Source: Thiohalobacter thiocyanaticus
Lineage (GTDB): Bacteria > Pseudomonadota > Gammaproteobacteria > Thiohalobacterales > Thiohalobacteraceae
DNA: 64,000 bases
Assembly: GCF_003932505.1 (NCBI RefSeq)
Contig: NZ_QZMU01000001.1
Location: 124,001-188,000, forward strand
Direction: 5' to 3'
Shown here: positions 25,379 to 38,274 of the stretch, piece after piece
Numbering within the stretch: position 1 is the stretch's first letter
Layout: each line of letters starts with the position of its first letter
The notes under the pieces: generated by a model
Told to the model about the DNA's origin: nothing
Databases searched by the model: none
The model's input: the letters and a program-made list of their open reading frames with translations, nothing else
Program-made: the position numbers and the translations under genes

Positions 25379-27718
25379 TTATTTGTCCGCGATCCAGGAC
25401 AGGACCGTATCCATGACCCGGTCCACGAAGGGCCGCGGGTCCTGCTGCACGATCCGCGCGCTGTCGGCGGCCAGGCGCCGCGCCAGCTGGTCACGCGTGT
25501 ACTCGGCCGCCTTCACCCCCATCGGATCGACGAACAGGTAGCGTTTGCTGAGCTTGCTGTACCAGGCCAGGCGCAGGCGCCGCGGGCGACTGTCCGGATC
25601 CATGAACTGGAACCAGGTCCCGTAGTCGATCTGCTCCAGGTGATCGGCATGGGCCTGCTCGAGGGCCGAGAGGCTGCTTCCGGCGGTTTCCGCCTCGGCC
25701 TGTCCGGGCAGGGTCAGGTCCAGCACCTCCAGCCTGACCGGCCCGGTCGTGGCGCCGGCCCGGGGATCGCAGGCCGCTTCCTGCCAGGCCTGGATGCGTT
25801 TCATCAGTTCCGGCGTGTCCTTGCGGCCGTATTCGCTGAGTTCACCCAGCGAATCCCGGATCGCCGTCTGCACCCGCGGCAGACGGGCCTGGCGGCGTTC
25901 GCACTCGGCCTCGGATTCAGGCGTCTCGATGCTCTCGATCACGTCCTGCAGCACGCGCGTGGCCAGTTTCCAGGCCGGGCTGGCCTCGCCATCGCGCTCG
26001 CGCAGCAGGATGAACATCAGCTTTTCCGCCCACACCTGGGTCAGGTGAACCGCCGCCTCCTCGGGCAGGTGCCGTTCGGCGATGATACGGGCGATCTCGG
26101 CATGCGCGCGCCGGCGGGCCTGGCCCAGGCGCTCCTGGCCATTGGCGGCCTCGACGGCGCGGTTCTCGATGATGCCGGTCTTGTGCTCGAGCTCATCGAT
26201 GTGTGAACCGAGCCCCTGCTCCAGCTCCTCGAACAGCTGCGGATCCTGGGCATAGTCCTGCATGATCCGCTCCACCGTCTCGCGCAGACAGGGGAAGATG
26301 CCGCGCTGCAGGTCGTCCTCCATCACCCACTGGCCGCCGGCATCGACCATCCGGTCCAGCAGGCGCCGGGCCGGATGGTCCTGACGCATGAAGAAGGCCT
26401 TGTCCAGCAGCCCGATCTTGAGATAGGGCGTATGCAGCCGACTGAGCAGGGCCTTGACCGCGTTGGGCAGCCGCTGTTCGGCCAGCATGCGGTCGAACAG
26501 CAGCCCGACCAGGTCGATGATATCGGCGTCCTCGGGATCCAGCGCCTCCTGTTCCACCGCGCTTTCGATCTGGCGCCGCTCGGTGCTGATGACCGTCTGC
26601 AGATGACTCAGCAGGTCGGCATCGACCTCCAGATTGGTGATCAGCTGGTCCAGATTCTGAGCGGCGCTGCCCTCGGCATAGGTGTCCTGGATGGTCTGGG
26701 CCGACTGGACGATGCGGCGCCGGCTGGACTCGCGCTGTTCCGGCGGCAGCTGGCGGGTATCCGGTTCCGTCTCGCCGCGCTGCGAGGCCATGCCGCGGCG
26801 CAGATCGGACAGCAGGTCCAGTTCCTCGTCGGAGAGCATGGCATTGCCTGCCGCGCCGGCGCTGCCCGCCATACCGCCCGCATCGGCATACGCGTGCCCG
26901 CCGGCTTCCGCGACATTTCCCGCCGGGGCGTCAACCACCGAAAAACCGCTGTTGCCGCCCCCCCGGCCACCGGCTCCGCCGGCACCACCGGCCGGTGGCG
27001 GCGCCGTCGGCCGCGCCCGGCGGGCATCATGGTGCTTGCGGATTTCGTAGCGCAGGTTGGGCAGGATGCCGGCACTGACCAGTCGCCGGTTGTATTCATC
27101 GTAAAAGGCCTGGAGCTCGCGGATCACATGGCGGTCATAGAGCGCGAACAGGATCAGCAGTACCGGCTTGGCCATCTCGATGTCCTGCAGGGCGTCGGCG
27201 AAGGCCTGGGCCAGCTGCACCGGCCCGCCGGGCTGGGCCGGTTCCGGTACCCGCTCGCCGCCGTTGACCACGGCCAGGCGCTGGTCGAGACCGTACAGAT
27301 CGTCGGCATAGGCCGCATTGGCCTTGGCGACGAGGTTCTTGACCGGCAGTTCGTATTCGATGGCCTGCTTGTCCACCAGCGCCAGCTGCTGCATCTGCAT
27401 GCCGGCCAGACCACCGCCGCCGGAAGTCGGCAGCTGTCCCTGGATGAAACGTTCGAAGCCGGCGTCGATCGTCTTCAGGTAGTGTTCGGCGATCCGGTCC
27501 TGGTTGCGTTTCACCAGGTTCATGGTGTCGAAATACTGGAGCTGCTTCTGGTTGTCGCCGGCCTTGTCGGCGGCTTCCAGCAGGGCGACTTCCACCTGCT
27601 CGAGCAGGCTGCGAATGAGCGGGGCGAGATGCGAACGGGTCATGCGCCGGCAGCTTTCCATCAGTTTGCCGAACTTGCCACCGAGAGGGGTGGTGCGCGC
27701 TTGTGGTGTGGTTGTCAT
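25379..27718 (-). CDS. DUF1631 family protein
   Basis: 779 residues, soluble, mostly helical. The family is recognised from blocks such as CRRMTRSHLAPLIRSLLEQVEVALLEAADKAGDNQKQLQYFDTMNLVKRNQDRI (N-terminus), LQRGIFPCLRETVERIMQDYAQDPQLFEELEQGL, and the C-terminal beta-rich RRLRLAWYSKLSKRYLFVDPMGVKAAEYTRDQLA. That last part resembles the YcgR/PilZ-N fold. A Gly-rich low-complexity linker (GGAGGAGGRGGG) lies near 245. Function is not established; the direct PilZ neighbour suggests a link to c-di-GMP signalling. Confidence 0.85.
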   Translation of the reverse strand: MTTTPQARTTPLGGKFGKLMESCRRMTRSHLAPLIRSLLEQVEVALLEAADKAGDNQKQLQYFDTMNLVKRNQDRIAEHYLKTIDAGFERFIQGQLPTSGGGGLAGMQMQQLALVDKQAIEYELPVKNLVAKANAAYADDLYGLDQRLAVVNGGERVPEPAQPGGPVQLAQAFADALQDIEMAKPVLLILFALYDRHVIRELQAFYDEYNRRLVSAGILPNLRYEIRKHHDARRARPTAPPPAGGAGGAGGRGGGNSGFSVVDAPAGNVAEAGGHAYADAGGMAGSAGAAGNAMLSDEELDLLSDLRRGMASQRGETEPDTRQLPPEQRESSRRRIVQSAQTIQDTYAEGSAAQNLDQLITNLEVDADLLSHLQTVISTERRQIESAVEQEALDPEDADIIDLVGLLFDRMLAEQRLPNAVKALLSRLHTPYLKIGLLDKAFFMRQDHPARRLLDRMVDAGGQWVMEDDLQRGIFPCLRETVERIMQDYAQDPQLFEELEQGLGSHIDELEHKTGIIENRAVEAANGQERLGQARRRAHAEIARIIAERHLPEEAAVHLTQVWAEKLMFILLRERDGEASPAWKLATRVLQDVIESIETPESEAECERRQARLPRVQTAIRDSLGELSEYGRKDTPELMKRIQAWQEAACDPRAGATTGPVRLEVLDLTLPGQAEAETAGSSLSALEQAHADHLEQIDYGTWFQFMDPDSRPRRLRLAWYSKLSKRYLFVDPMGVKAAEYTRDQLARRLAADSARIVQQDPRPFVDRVMDTVLSWIADK

Positions 27719-27879
27719 TCTGCTCGGGTTCCCTGAGGTTCACTGCGGCCATCCGATCAGGCGCTGCCAATATATCAGCGCCTGCTGCTGCGGACCATAC
27801 CGAGAGCGGGCGGACCGCAGCCAGCTTCCGGGTGGATGGTTCTCCCCGGGCGAAGCCGGGCGTGCGCCTCGCACAACAG

Positions 27880-30650
<2,771 letters not shown>

Positions 30651-30661
30651 GCCTTATGTCC

Positions 30662-33600
30662 CTACATGGCCGCCATCTGTGCGGCCTCGTCGATGTCGAC
30701 CGCCACCAGGCGCGACACGCCCGGTTCGTTCATGGTCACACCGATCAGCTGGTTAGACAGTTCCATGGTGATCTTGTTGTGGGTGATGAAGATGAACTGC
30801 ACCCGTTCGGCCATCTCCCGCACCATGCCGCAGAAGCGTCCGACGTTGGCATCGTCGAGCGGCGCATCGACCTCGTCGAGCATGCAGAAGGGCGAGGGAT
30901 TGAGCTCGAAGATGGCGAACACCAGGGCCACGGCGGTCAGCGCCTTCTCGCCGCCGGAGAGCAGATGGATGGTGCTGTTGCGCTTGCCCGGCGGGCGTGC
31001 CATGACGGCCACGCCGGTATCGAGCAGGTCCTCACCGGTCAGTTCCAGGTAGGCGTGACCGCCGCCGAACAGGCGCGGGAACATGGCCTGCAGGCCGGTG
31101 TTGACCTTGTCGAAGGTCTCCTTGAAGCGGGTGCGGGTCTCGCGGTCGATCTTGCGGATGGCGTTTTCCAGCGTATCCAGCGCCTCGGTCAGATCCTTGT
31201 GCTGGGCGTCCAGGTATTCCTTGCGCCTGGACTGTTCCTCGAACTCCTCGATCGCCGCCAGGTTGATCGGCCCCAGGCGCTGGATGCGGGTCTCGAGCTT
31301 GTCCAGTTCCTCCGCCCAGGCCTCGATGCTGGCCTCCCCGGACAGCTCCTGCTTCAGGGTCTCCAGTTCGTAGCCGGTTTCATTCAGCTGCTCGAGCAGG
31401 GTCTGGCTGCGGGTCTTGAGTTCCTGCCAGGCCATGCGCTGCTGGCCCAGTTCCTCGCGCAGGCGCTGGCTGTCCTGCTCCCTGCGCTGACGGTTCTGTT
31501 CCCGGGTGCGCAGATTGTGCTCGATCTCCTCGACCGCGCGGCGGGCAGCCTGCAGTTCCTTCTCCACCTCACCGCGCTGGGTCAGCAGCCGTTCCAGCTC
31601 CTGCTCCTGTTCGCGCAGCGGCGCCTCGCCCGCGGCGATGGCCTGTTGCAGTTCCTCGCGGCGCTGGCGCAGATGGGCCTGCTGTCCCTGCATCCGCTCC
31701 AGGTTCTCGCGGGTGCTCTTGAGTGCCGTACGCATGGACTCGACCTGGATGGCCAGGCCATGGGCCTCGTCGCGGTCGGTCTGGGCCTGCTGGCGGGCCG
31801 CCTGCAGGGCCTCGCGATGGCGGTTGCGTTCGGCCTCGCGGGTCTCACGCTCGCGCGCCAGTTCGTCCATCGAGGCCATTGCCGCGTGCAGCCGGCTGCG
31901 GGCAGTGGCGTGGGTCTCGGTGTCGGTTTGCTGCTGGGTGCGGATCTCGCCGGCTTCCTTGTCCAGCGCCTCGCGCCGATTGTGGATCTGTTCCTGGCGC
32001 GAACGTTTGGCGCTGAGCTGGGCCCGCAGATCGCTGTGAGTCCGATGCGCCTGGTTGACGCCCGTCTGCAGTTCGTCGCGCTGCTGCTCCAGGCTATGGA
32101 GTTCGTCACGGGCCTGCTGCAGGGCCGATTGCTGGCGCTCTATCTCTTCAGCATTGACATCAATAGATTCTGATAATTCACTGATTTCTTTTTCTCTTTC
32201 CAGCACGCCCGCCTGGGCATCCTGATCCCGGCTCAGACGCAGCCAGCGCGGACCCAGCCAGATGCCGTCACGGGTGATCACGGACTGCTCCGGGCCCAGC
32301 TGCGGTCGCAGTGCCAGGGCCTCGGTCAGGCTGTCGACGGCCTGGACGCCGTCCATCAGGCCCTGCAGCGACCAGGGCGCACTGACTTTCGCTGCCAGGG
32401 CGCGGTCACCGGCAGGGCCGGCACCGGCGACGGCGCGGATGTCGAACAGGCTCAGACTTCCCTCGCCCAGTTCATCCAGCGCCCGGGCCGGCTGGTTGAG
32501 ATCCTCGACACAGACAGCCTCGAGATAGGCGCCCAGCACGGTCTCGACCGCGCGTTCCCAGCCGGGCTCGACCTGGAGCTGTTCGGCCAGGCGGGGGGCC
32601 TCGTGCAGGCCGCGCGATTCCAGCCAGGCGTTAACCGTACCGCCCTCCTTGCCCAGGGCCGCCTTCTGCAGCGCCTCCAGCGAGACCAGTCGGCCGCGCG
32701 CTTCCTGCTGGGTGCTGTGCAGGGCCTCGAGTTCCTGCTGTTGTTTCTGAAGTTGCTCTCTCAGCTCATTGATACGATTACGGATCGTGTCGAGTTCAGC
32801 CTGCAGGGCCTCGACGGCCCGGGCGCGCTCGGCCTCCTGGTTTGAAAGCGTATCAATTTCCTGCTGCAACTGACTGTCATCCAGACGATTTTTCTCTTCC
32901 TCGATACGGGTCAGACGCTGTTCGTACTGGGCCAGCTGGCGCTCCAGCTGATCGATGCGGGCGCGCTCGACCTGGGCGGTCTGCTGCGGTTCGGCGGCGC
33001 GCTGATTGAAGGCCTCCCACTCGTTCTGCCACTGCTGCATGGTCTGCTCGGCCTGCTGCAGCGCCTCGCGCGAGGCCTCGGCCCTGCCCTGGAGTTGTTC
33101 CAGGACCGGCTGCTTCTCGGTGAGTTCGCCGTCCAGCTCCTGCAACCGCTTGCCGTCGACACTGATATGGGCCTCGACCTCGTTCCAGGCCTGCTCGGCC
33201 TTGCGCAGTTCCTCCTGCTGGCGCTGACGGCTTTCCTTGCTGTGCTGGATGGCCTGCTCCAACCGGGCGATCTCGGCGCCCAGGCCATAGTAGCGGCCCT
33301 GTACCTCGTTGAAGGTCTCGTTGGCCTCGACCAGGGACTCGCGGGATTTCTCGATTTCGGTCTCGATGGCGCGCTGTTCGGCGACCACCCCTTCCAGGGC
33401 CGTCTCCTGTTCCTTGATGGCGCGTTCCTTGGTGGCGAAGTCCTGGTGCAGGGCCGAGTATTTCAGGGTCAGCAGTTCGGCGCGCAGGCGGCGTTCCTGC
33501 TGCTTGAGTTCCTTGTACCGCTCGGCGGTGCGCGCCTGACGCTGCAGCTTCTCAAGATATTTCTCAATTTCATCTCGCAAATCATTGAGACGATCGAGAT

Positions 33601-34168
33601 TTTCATGCGTGTGCCGGATGCGGTTCTCGGTCTCGCGGCGGCGCTCCTTGTACTTGGAGATGCCGGCGGCCTCTTCCAGGTAGATGCGCAGTTCCTCCGG
33701 CTTGGCCTCGATCAGGCGCGAGATCATGCCCTGCTCGATGATGGAATAGCTGCGCGGCCCCAGGCCGGTGCCGAGGAAGATGTCGGTGATGTCGCGGCGC
33801 CGGCAGCGGGTGCCGTTGAGATAGTAGCTGGACTGGCCGTCGCGGGAGACCTGACGCTTGATGGAAATCTCGTTGTAATGCGCGTACTGGCCGGTGACCT
33901 TGCCCTCGCTGTTGTCGAAGATCAGCTCGACGCTGGCGTGCCCCACCGGCTTGCGGGCGTTGGAGCCGTTGAAGATGACATCCGCCATGGAGTCACCGCG
34001 CAGGTGCTTGGCCGAGGATTCGCCCATCACCCAGCGCACGGCGTCGATGGTGTTGGATTTGCCGCAGCCGTTCGGTCCGACGATACCGACCAGGTTGGTC
34101 GGAATGTGGATCGTGGTGGGGTCGACGAAGGACTTGAAGCCAGCCAGTTTGATTTTGGTCAGACGCAT
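30662..34168 (-). CDS. smc: Chromosome segregation protein SMC
   Basis: 1168 residues. N-terminal ATPase head with Walker [11 protein letters not shown] near 32-41, a first long coiled coil (about 170-490), hinge (about 500-650, [23 protein letters not shown] and on), and a second coiled coil. The C-terminal head has signature [14 protein letters not shown] and Walker [14 protein letters not shown]. Organises and condenses the chromosome with ScpA/ScpB. First gene of smc-zipA-ligA. No indel over 3.5 kb. Confidence 0.97.
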   Translation of the reverse strand: MRLTKIKLAGFKSFVDPTTIHIPTNLVGIVGPNGCGKSNTIDAVRWVMGESSAKHLRGDSMADVIFNGSNARKPVGHASVELIFDNSEGKVTGQYAHYNEISIKRQVSRDGQSSYYLNGTRCRRRDITDIFLGTGLGPRSYSIIEQGMISRLIEAKPEELRIYLEEAAGISKYKERRRETENRIRHTHENLDRLNDLRDEIEKYLEKLQRQARTAERYKELKQQERRLRAELLTLKYSALHQDFATKERAIKEQETALEGVVAEQRAIETEIEKSRESLVEANETFNEVQGRYYGLGAEIARLEQAIQHSKESRQRQQEELRKAEQAWNEVEAHISVDGKRLQELDGELTEKQPVLEQLQGRAEASREALQQAEQTMQQWQNEWEAFNQRAAEPQQTAQVERARIDQLERQLAQYEQRLTRIEEEKNRLDDSQLQQEIDTLSNQEAERARAVEALQAELDTIRNRINELREQLQKQQQELEALHSTQQEARGRLVSLEALQKAALGKEGGTVNAWLESRGLHEAPRLAEQLQVEPGWERAVETVLGAYLEAVCVEDLNQPARALDELGEGSLSLFDIRAVAGAGPAGDRALAAKVSAPWSLQGLMDGVQAVDSLTEALALRPQLGPEQSVITRDGIWLGPRWLRLSRDQDAQAGVLEREKEISELSESIDVNAEEIERQQSALQQARDELHSLEQQRDELQTGVNQAHRTHSDLRAQLSAKRSRQEQIHNRREALDKEAGEIRTQQQTDTETHATARSRLHAAMASMDELARERETREAERNRHREALQAARQQAQTDRDEAHGLAIQVESMRTALKSTRENLERMQGQQAHLRQRREELQQAIAAGEAPLREQEQELERLLTQRGEVEKELQAARRAVEEIEHNLRTREQNRQRREQDSQRLREELGQQRMAWQELKTRSQTLLEQLNETGYELETLKQELSGEASIEAWAEELDKLETRIQRLGPINLAAIEEFEEQSRRKEYLDAQHKDLTEALDTLENAIRKIDRETRTRFKETFDKVNTGLQAMFPRLFGGGHAYLELTGEDLLDTGVAVMARPPGKRNSTIHLLSGGEKALTAVALVFAIFELNPSPFCMLDEVDAPLDDANVGRFCGMVREMAERVQFIFITHNKITMELSNQLIGVTMNEPGVSRLVAVDIDEAAQMAAM

Positions 34169-34402
34169 CGGGGCAAGATACAGGATTCAGGATTCAGGAT
34201 ACAAGCTGGCCACAGCGCATTCGCGGACCCATGCCCGGGATGGCTGCAACCGGCGCGTAAAGGCGGGGAGAATTGCTGTGGAGCCCCGCCTCGCAAGTGC
34301 GGTATCCTATCACAATCGCCGTGCCCGATACCGTGCAGCGTCGACCCTGAATCACCCGGAGCCCGGCTCCGGCCACAGCCACCCGATACCCTATTCCGAC
34401 CC

Positions 34403-34792
34403 ATGCCGTCCCAGCCCAGTAAAGACCTCGAGACCTTCGACAACCCGCAGCCCGAGCGCGACTACACCATCCGCATCCGGGTGCCCGAATTCACCTGCCT
34501 GTGTCCCAAGACCGGCCAGCCCGACTTCGCTACCCTGCACCTGGAATACGTACCCGAATACAAGTGCGTGGAACTCAAGTCCCTCAAGCTCTACGTCTGG
34601 GCCTTCCGTGACCAGGGCGCCTTCCACGAGGCGGTGACCAACCGCATCCTCGACGACCTGGTGGCGGCGATCCAGCCACGCTTCATGCGGCTGACCGCCG
34701 AATTCAATGTGCGCGGCGGCATCTACACCACCGTGGTGGCCGAGCACCGGGCCGAACACTGGCAGCCCGCCCCGCCCGTCACCCTGCCCTGA
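34403..34792 (+). CDS. queF: NADPH-dependent 7-cyano-7-deazaguanine reductase QueF
   Basis: 129 residues, the short unimodular type. Reduces preQ0 to preQ1 in queuosine synthesis. Catalytic Cys in [15 protein letters not shown] (near residue 34) and the QueF motif [14 protein letters not shown] near 57-70; EH motifs near [12 protein letters not shown] 34403 gives the normal length. The next gene starts only 4 bp after the stop. Confidence 0.95.
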   Translation: MPSQPSKDLETFDNPQPERDYTIRIRVPEFTCLCPKTGQPDFATLHLEYVPEYKCVELKSLKLYVWAFRDQGAFHEAVTNRILDDLVAAIQPRFMRLTAEFNVRGGIYTTVVAEHRAEHWQPAPPVTLP

Positions 34793-34796
34793 GATC

Positions 34797-36077
34797 GTGA
34801 GCCTGGCACTCGGCATCGACTTCGGCACCTCCGGGGTCCGCGCCTGCGTGATCGACACCGGCGGCGCCATCCGGGCCGAGGCCCGGGCCGACCTGCCCGC
34901 GCCCGAACGCGACGGTGCAGCCGTCTCCCAGGATCCGGAGCACTGGTGGCGGCAGCTGGAGCAGCTGTTGGATGAGCTCGCCGGCCGGGATGCCCTGAGC
35001 CGGGTTGAGCGCATCGCCGTCGACGGCACCGCCGCCACCCTGCTGCTGTGCAGCCCCGATGGCACACCGCTCACGCGGGCATTGATGTACAACGATGCCC
35101 GCGCCGGGAACCGGCTCGCCGACATCGCCGCCGCCGCACCGCCCGAGGCCCCGGTGCACAGCGCCTGCGCCAGCCTGGCCAAGCTGCTGTGGCTGTGTGA
35201 CCAGCACCCGGCCCGGAACGCCCATGCCCTGCATCAGGCCGAGTGGATCACAGGCCGGCTCACCGGCCGCTTCGACCTGGGCGACGAGAACAATGCCCTG
35301 AAGCTGGGGTACGACCCGGTTCAGCGGCGCTGGCCCGGCTGGCTGGAACGGCTGGAGCTGCCCGCCGGTCTGCTGCCGACGGTACGGCCTGCCGGCACTC
35401 TGCTGGGGCCGCTGCGGCCGGAACTGCGCGCGCGCTGGGGCCTGCCCGAAGCCGCCACAGTCTGCGCCGGGACCACCGACAGTACCGCTGCGGTCATCGC
35501 CACCGGCGCCGAACACATCGGCCAGGCGGTCACAGTGCTGGGTTCGACCCTGGTGCTGAAGGTGCTTTCGCCGCAGCCGGTATTCGCCCCCGAGTACGGC
35601 ATCTACAGTCATCGCCTGGGCGATCTGTGGCTGGCCGGCGGCGCTTCCAATGCGGGCGGCGCGGTGCTGCGCCAGCACTTCAGTGACGCCGAACTGGCCG
35701 AACTGACCCCGCGGCTGCGGCCCGACCGTCCCACCTGCCTGGAATATTATCCCCTGCCGGCCCCGGGCGAGCGCTTCCCCTGGAACGACCCGCAGCGGGA
35801 GCCCAGGCTGCACCCCCGGCCCGATTCCGATCTGAAATTCCTTCAGGGCATACTGGAAGGCCTGGCGCGCATCGAGCGCAGCGGCTACCGGCGGCTGCGT
35901 GATCTGGGTGCGCCCTGGCCCGGCGAGGTGCTGAGCAGTGGCGGCGGCGCGGCCAATGCCCCCTGGCGGGTCATGCGTGAACGTCTGCTGCGGTGTCCGG
36001 TACGGCTCGCCCCGCAGCAGGAAGCCGCCTACGGCAGCGCGCGGCTGGCGCAGGGGCTGTCCCGCAGGTCGGGTTAG
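34797..36077 (+). CDS. FGGY-family kinase, D-ribulokinase-like
   Basis: 426 residues from GTG 34797. ASKHA sugar kinase: phosphate-1 loop GIDFGTSGVRACVID (6-20), catalytic Asp in RIAVDGTAATLLL near 80, CAGTTDSTAAVIATGAEHIGQAVTVLGSTLVLK, LAGGASNAGGAVLRQHF, and the adenosine loop SSGGGAANAPWRVMRERLL. The block order matches the cyanobacterial/plant SePSK/XK1 group, which phosphorylates D-ribulose, better than true xylulokinases. Close to queF but likely unrelated in pathway. Ribulose 5-phosphate would feed the Calvin cycle. The end overlaps a REP-like palindrome. Confidence 0.82.
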   Translation: MSLALGIDFGTSGVRACVIDTGGAIRAEARADLPAPERDGAAVSQDPEHWWRQLEQLLDELAGRDALSRVERIAVDGTAATLLLCSPDGTPLTRALMYNDARAGNRLADIAAAAPPEAPVHSACASLAKLLWLCDQHPARNAHALHQAEWITGRLTGRFDLGDENNALKLGYDPVQRRWPGWLERLELPAGLLPTVRPAGTLLGPLRPELRARWGLPEAATVCAGTTDSTAAVIATGAEHIGQAVTVLGSTLVLKVLSPQPVFAPEYGIYSHRLGDLWLAGGASNAGGAVLRQHFSDAELAELTPRLRPDRPTCLEYYPLPAPGERFPWNDPQREPRLHPRPDSDLKFLQGILEGLARIERSGYRRLRDLGAPWPGEVLSSGGGAANAPWRVMRERLLRCPVRLAPQQEAAYGSARLAQGLSRRSG

Positions 36078-36142
36078 CGCAGCGTAGCCCGACACAAGCG
36101 CGGGCGATGTCGGGTTACGCCCTGACGGGCTGCCCCGACCTG
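36064..36142. repeat. REP-like inverted repeat (GTCGGGTTAGC type)
   Basis: GCAGGTCGGGTTAGC at 36064-36078 and a GCCCCGACCTGC arm at about 36131-36142, with internal CGTAGCCCGACA / TGTCGGGTTACG. Related to 3987-4067. It supplies the last codons and stop of the preceding kinase gene. Confidence 0.7.
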
Positions 36143-36172
36143 CTTGCTGACGACCTCGAATGGAGTAATCCG

Positions 36173-36913
36173 ATGACCGACTTCCCCCGCGGCTTCGCCT
36201 TCATGCTGGAGGGCCTGCGGCTGATCCAGCGCCCGCGCCTGCGCCGGTTCGTGCTGGTGCCGCTGCTGGTCAACCTGCTGCTGTTCGCCGGCCTGCTGTA
36301 CGCCGCCTATGGCTGGTTCCAGCAGTTGATGGCCGCCGTGCTGGACTACCTGCCGAGCTGGCTGGAGTGGCTGCAGTATCTGCTGTGGCCGCTGCTGGCC
36401 ATCAGCGCGCTGCTCATCATCTTCTACAGCTTCACCCTGGTGGCCAACCTGATCGCCGCGCCCTTCAACGGCCTGCTGGCCGAGGCGGTGGAAAAACACC
36501 TGACCGACCAGCCCCTGCCGGGTGGCGAGAGCTGGAAGCAGATGCTGAAGGAACTGCCGGCCACCCTGTTCTCGGAGGTCCGCAAGCTGCTCTATTTCGT
36601 ACTCTGGGCCATCCCGGTGGGCCTGACCTTCCTGATCCCGGGCCTGAACCTGTTCGCCCCCTTCCTGTGGGCGGTATTCAGCGCCTGGATGCTCGCGCTG
36701 GAATACCTGGACCCGCCGTTGGGCAACCATGGACTGTTGTTCAAACAGCAGCGCGAGCGCGCCCGCGGCCACCGCCTGCTCACCCTGGGCTTCGGCACCG
36801 GGGCGATGCTGATGACCCTGATCCCGGTGGTGAACTTCATCGCCATGCCGGCGGCCGTGGCCGGCGCGACGGCGCTGTGGGTGAAGGGGATGAAGGGACA
36901 GAATCCGGGTTAA
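36173..36913 (+). CDS. cysZ: CysZ-like sulfate transporter / EI24 membrane protein
   Basis: 246 residues. Four or so membrane segments (about 25-50, 70-95, 145-170, 205-235). Family motifs DFPRGFAFMLEGLRLIQRPRLRRFVLVPLLVNLLLF at the N-terminus, LVANLIAAPFNGLLAEAVEKHL near 90, and LEYLDPPLGNHGLLFKQQRERARGHR near 185. CysZ brings sulfate into the cell for assimilation. Ribosome site TGGAG before ATG 36173. Stands alone after a repeat, before repeat-rich DNA. Confidence 0.88.
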   Translation: MTDFPRGFAFMLEGLRLIQRPRLRRFVLVPLLVNLLLFAGLLYAAYGWFQQLMAAVLDYLPSWLEWLQYLLWPLLAISALLIIFYSFTLVANLIAAPFNGLLAEAVEKHLTDQPLPGGESWKQMLKELPATLFSEVRKLLYFVLWAIPVGLTFLIPGLNLFAPFLWAVFSAWMLALEYLDPPLGNHGLLFKQQRERARGHRLLTLGFGTGAMLMTLIPVVNFIAMPAAVAGATALWVKGMKGQNPG

Positions 36914-37108
36914 CGCAGAGACGCAAAGGACGCAGAGAATCTAGTAATCAGGAGCTTCCTGCCATCAGATTAATCCGTCATGCCGGTGAAGGCCGGCATC
37001 CATGTGCCTTATTCCTCCTGGATCCCGGCTTTCGCCGGGATGACGAGAAGCGAACAATATGCACACGATGAGTTATCTTTGCGTCTTCGCACCTGCCTCT
37101 GCGTTGGA
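36912..37108. repeat. Nested palindromic repeats
   Basis: Outer, imperfect arms AACGCAGAGACGCAAAGGA (from 36912) and TCTTTGCGTCTTCGC...CTCTGCGTT (37077-37106) flank an inner palindrome, CGTCATGCCGGTGAAGGCCGGC...ATCCCGGCTTTCGCCGGGATGACG (36976-37045). No gene is seen in this roughly 200-bp gap. Confidence 0.75.
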
Positions 37109-37116
37109 AATAGCCG

Positions 37117-38274
37117 TCAGGAAAGAAACCGTCGCAGACGCTCAACCCCCTTCTCCAGTGCATCCAGCGAGGTGGTGTAGGCAAAGCGCACATGCTCGCC
37201 GGCACGGTAATCGCCGAAGTCGATGCCGGGGGTGACGGCCACGCCGGCCTCTTCCAGCAGGCGATGGGAGAGGTCGAAGCTGTCGTCGGTCAGGCGGCGG
37301 CAGTTGGCATACAGGTAGAAGGCGCCCTGCGGCGTGACCGGGATATCGAAACCCAACCTGCGCAGCGCCGGCAGCAGAAAGTCCCGCCGCTGCTGAAACG
37401 CCTCCCGCCGCTGCTCCAGGAGGATCCGGGTGTCCTCCCCGAAGGCCGCCAGCGCTGCCCACTGGGAGACGGTCGGCGCGGCCAGAAACAGGTTCTGCGC
37501 CAGCACATCCAGTTCGGCGGCATAATCGGGCGGCGCGACCAGCCAGCCCAGGCGCCAGCCGGTCATGCCGAAGTACTTGGAGAAGCTGTTGATGACGAAG
37601 ATGTCCTCACCGAGGGCCAGGGCCGTGACATCTTCGGTGTCATAGGTCAGGCCCTGGTAGATCTCGTCGACGATCAGGGCCGCGCCGCGTTCCCGGCTCA
37701 ATGCAGCCAGGCCGGCCAGTTCTCCGTCCGTGAGCAGGGTGCCGGAGGGGTTGGCCGGGGTGGCCACCAGCAGGGCCGCGGTGTCGGTCTGCCAGTGCGC
37801 GGCCGCCAGCGCCGGGGTGAGCTGATAGCCCGCGTCCGGCCCGGTGGGGACCGGCTGGGCCAGGCCCTCGAACAGGCGCACCAGGTTGCGATTGCAGGGA
37901 TAGCCGGGGTCGGTGAGCATCACCCGCCGCCCCGGATCGACCAGAGCTGCCAGCACCAGCTGCAGGGCACCCGTGGCGCCCGGGGTGATCAGGATGCGCG
38001 CCGGGTCGACCTCCACACCGTAGCGATCGCGGTAATAGTGGCTCACCGCCGCGCGCAGCGGAGCCAGGCCGCGGGCCGGGGTATAGTGGACCCGGCCTTC
38101 CGCCAGGGCCCGGCAGCCCGCCTCGATCACCGGCGCGGGGGTGGGAAAATCCGGCTCGCCGATCTCCATGTGCACGACGTCCCGGCCCTGCGCCTCCAGC
38201 TCCCGCGCCCGCTCCAGCAGGCGCATGACGTGGAAGGGCCGGATCTCGCTCAGGCGTGCGGCGCGCGGCGGCAT
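37117..38274 (-). CDS. Class I PLP-dependent aminotransferase
   Basis: 385 residues, fold-type I aspartate aminotransferase superfamily. Seen: EIGEPDFPTPAPVIEA near 37-52, ATPANPSGTLLTDGEL near 170, VDEIYQGLTYD near 200, the PLP-binding Lys in SFSKYFGMTGWRLGW near 233, and the Arg of the substrate carboxylate site in VRFAYTTSLDALE. Substrate not predictable. The start overlaps the cbbY-like gene's stop by one base, so the two form an operon. Confidence 0.88.
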   Translation of the reverse strand: MPPRAARLSEIRPFHVMRLLERARELEAQGRDVVHMEIGEPDFPTPAPVIEAGCRALAEGRVHYTPARGLAPLRAAVSHYYRDRYGVEVDPARILITPGATGALQLVLAALVDPGRRVMLTDPGYPCNRNLVRLFEGLAQPVPTGPDAGYQLTPALAAAHWQTDTAALLVATPANPSGTLLTDGELAGLAALSRERGAALIVDEIYQGLTYDTEDVTALALGEDIFVINSFSKYFGMTGWRLGWLVAPPDYAAELDVLAQNLFLAAPTVSQWAALAAFGEDTRILLEQRREAFQQRRDFLLPALRRLGFDIPVTPQGAFYLYANCRRLTDDSFDLSHRLLEEAGVAVTPGIDFGDYRAGEHVRFAYTTSLDALEKGVERLRRFLS

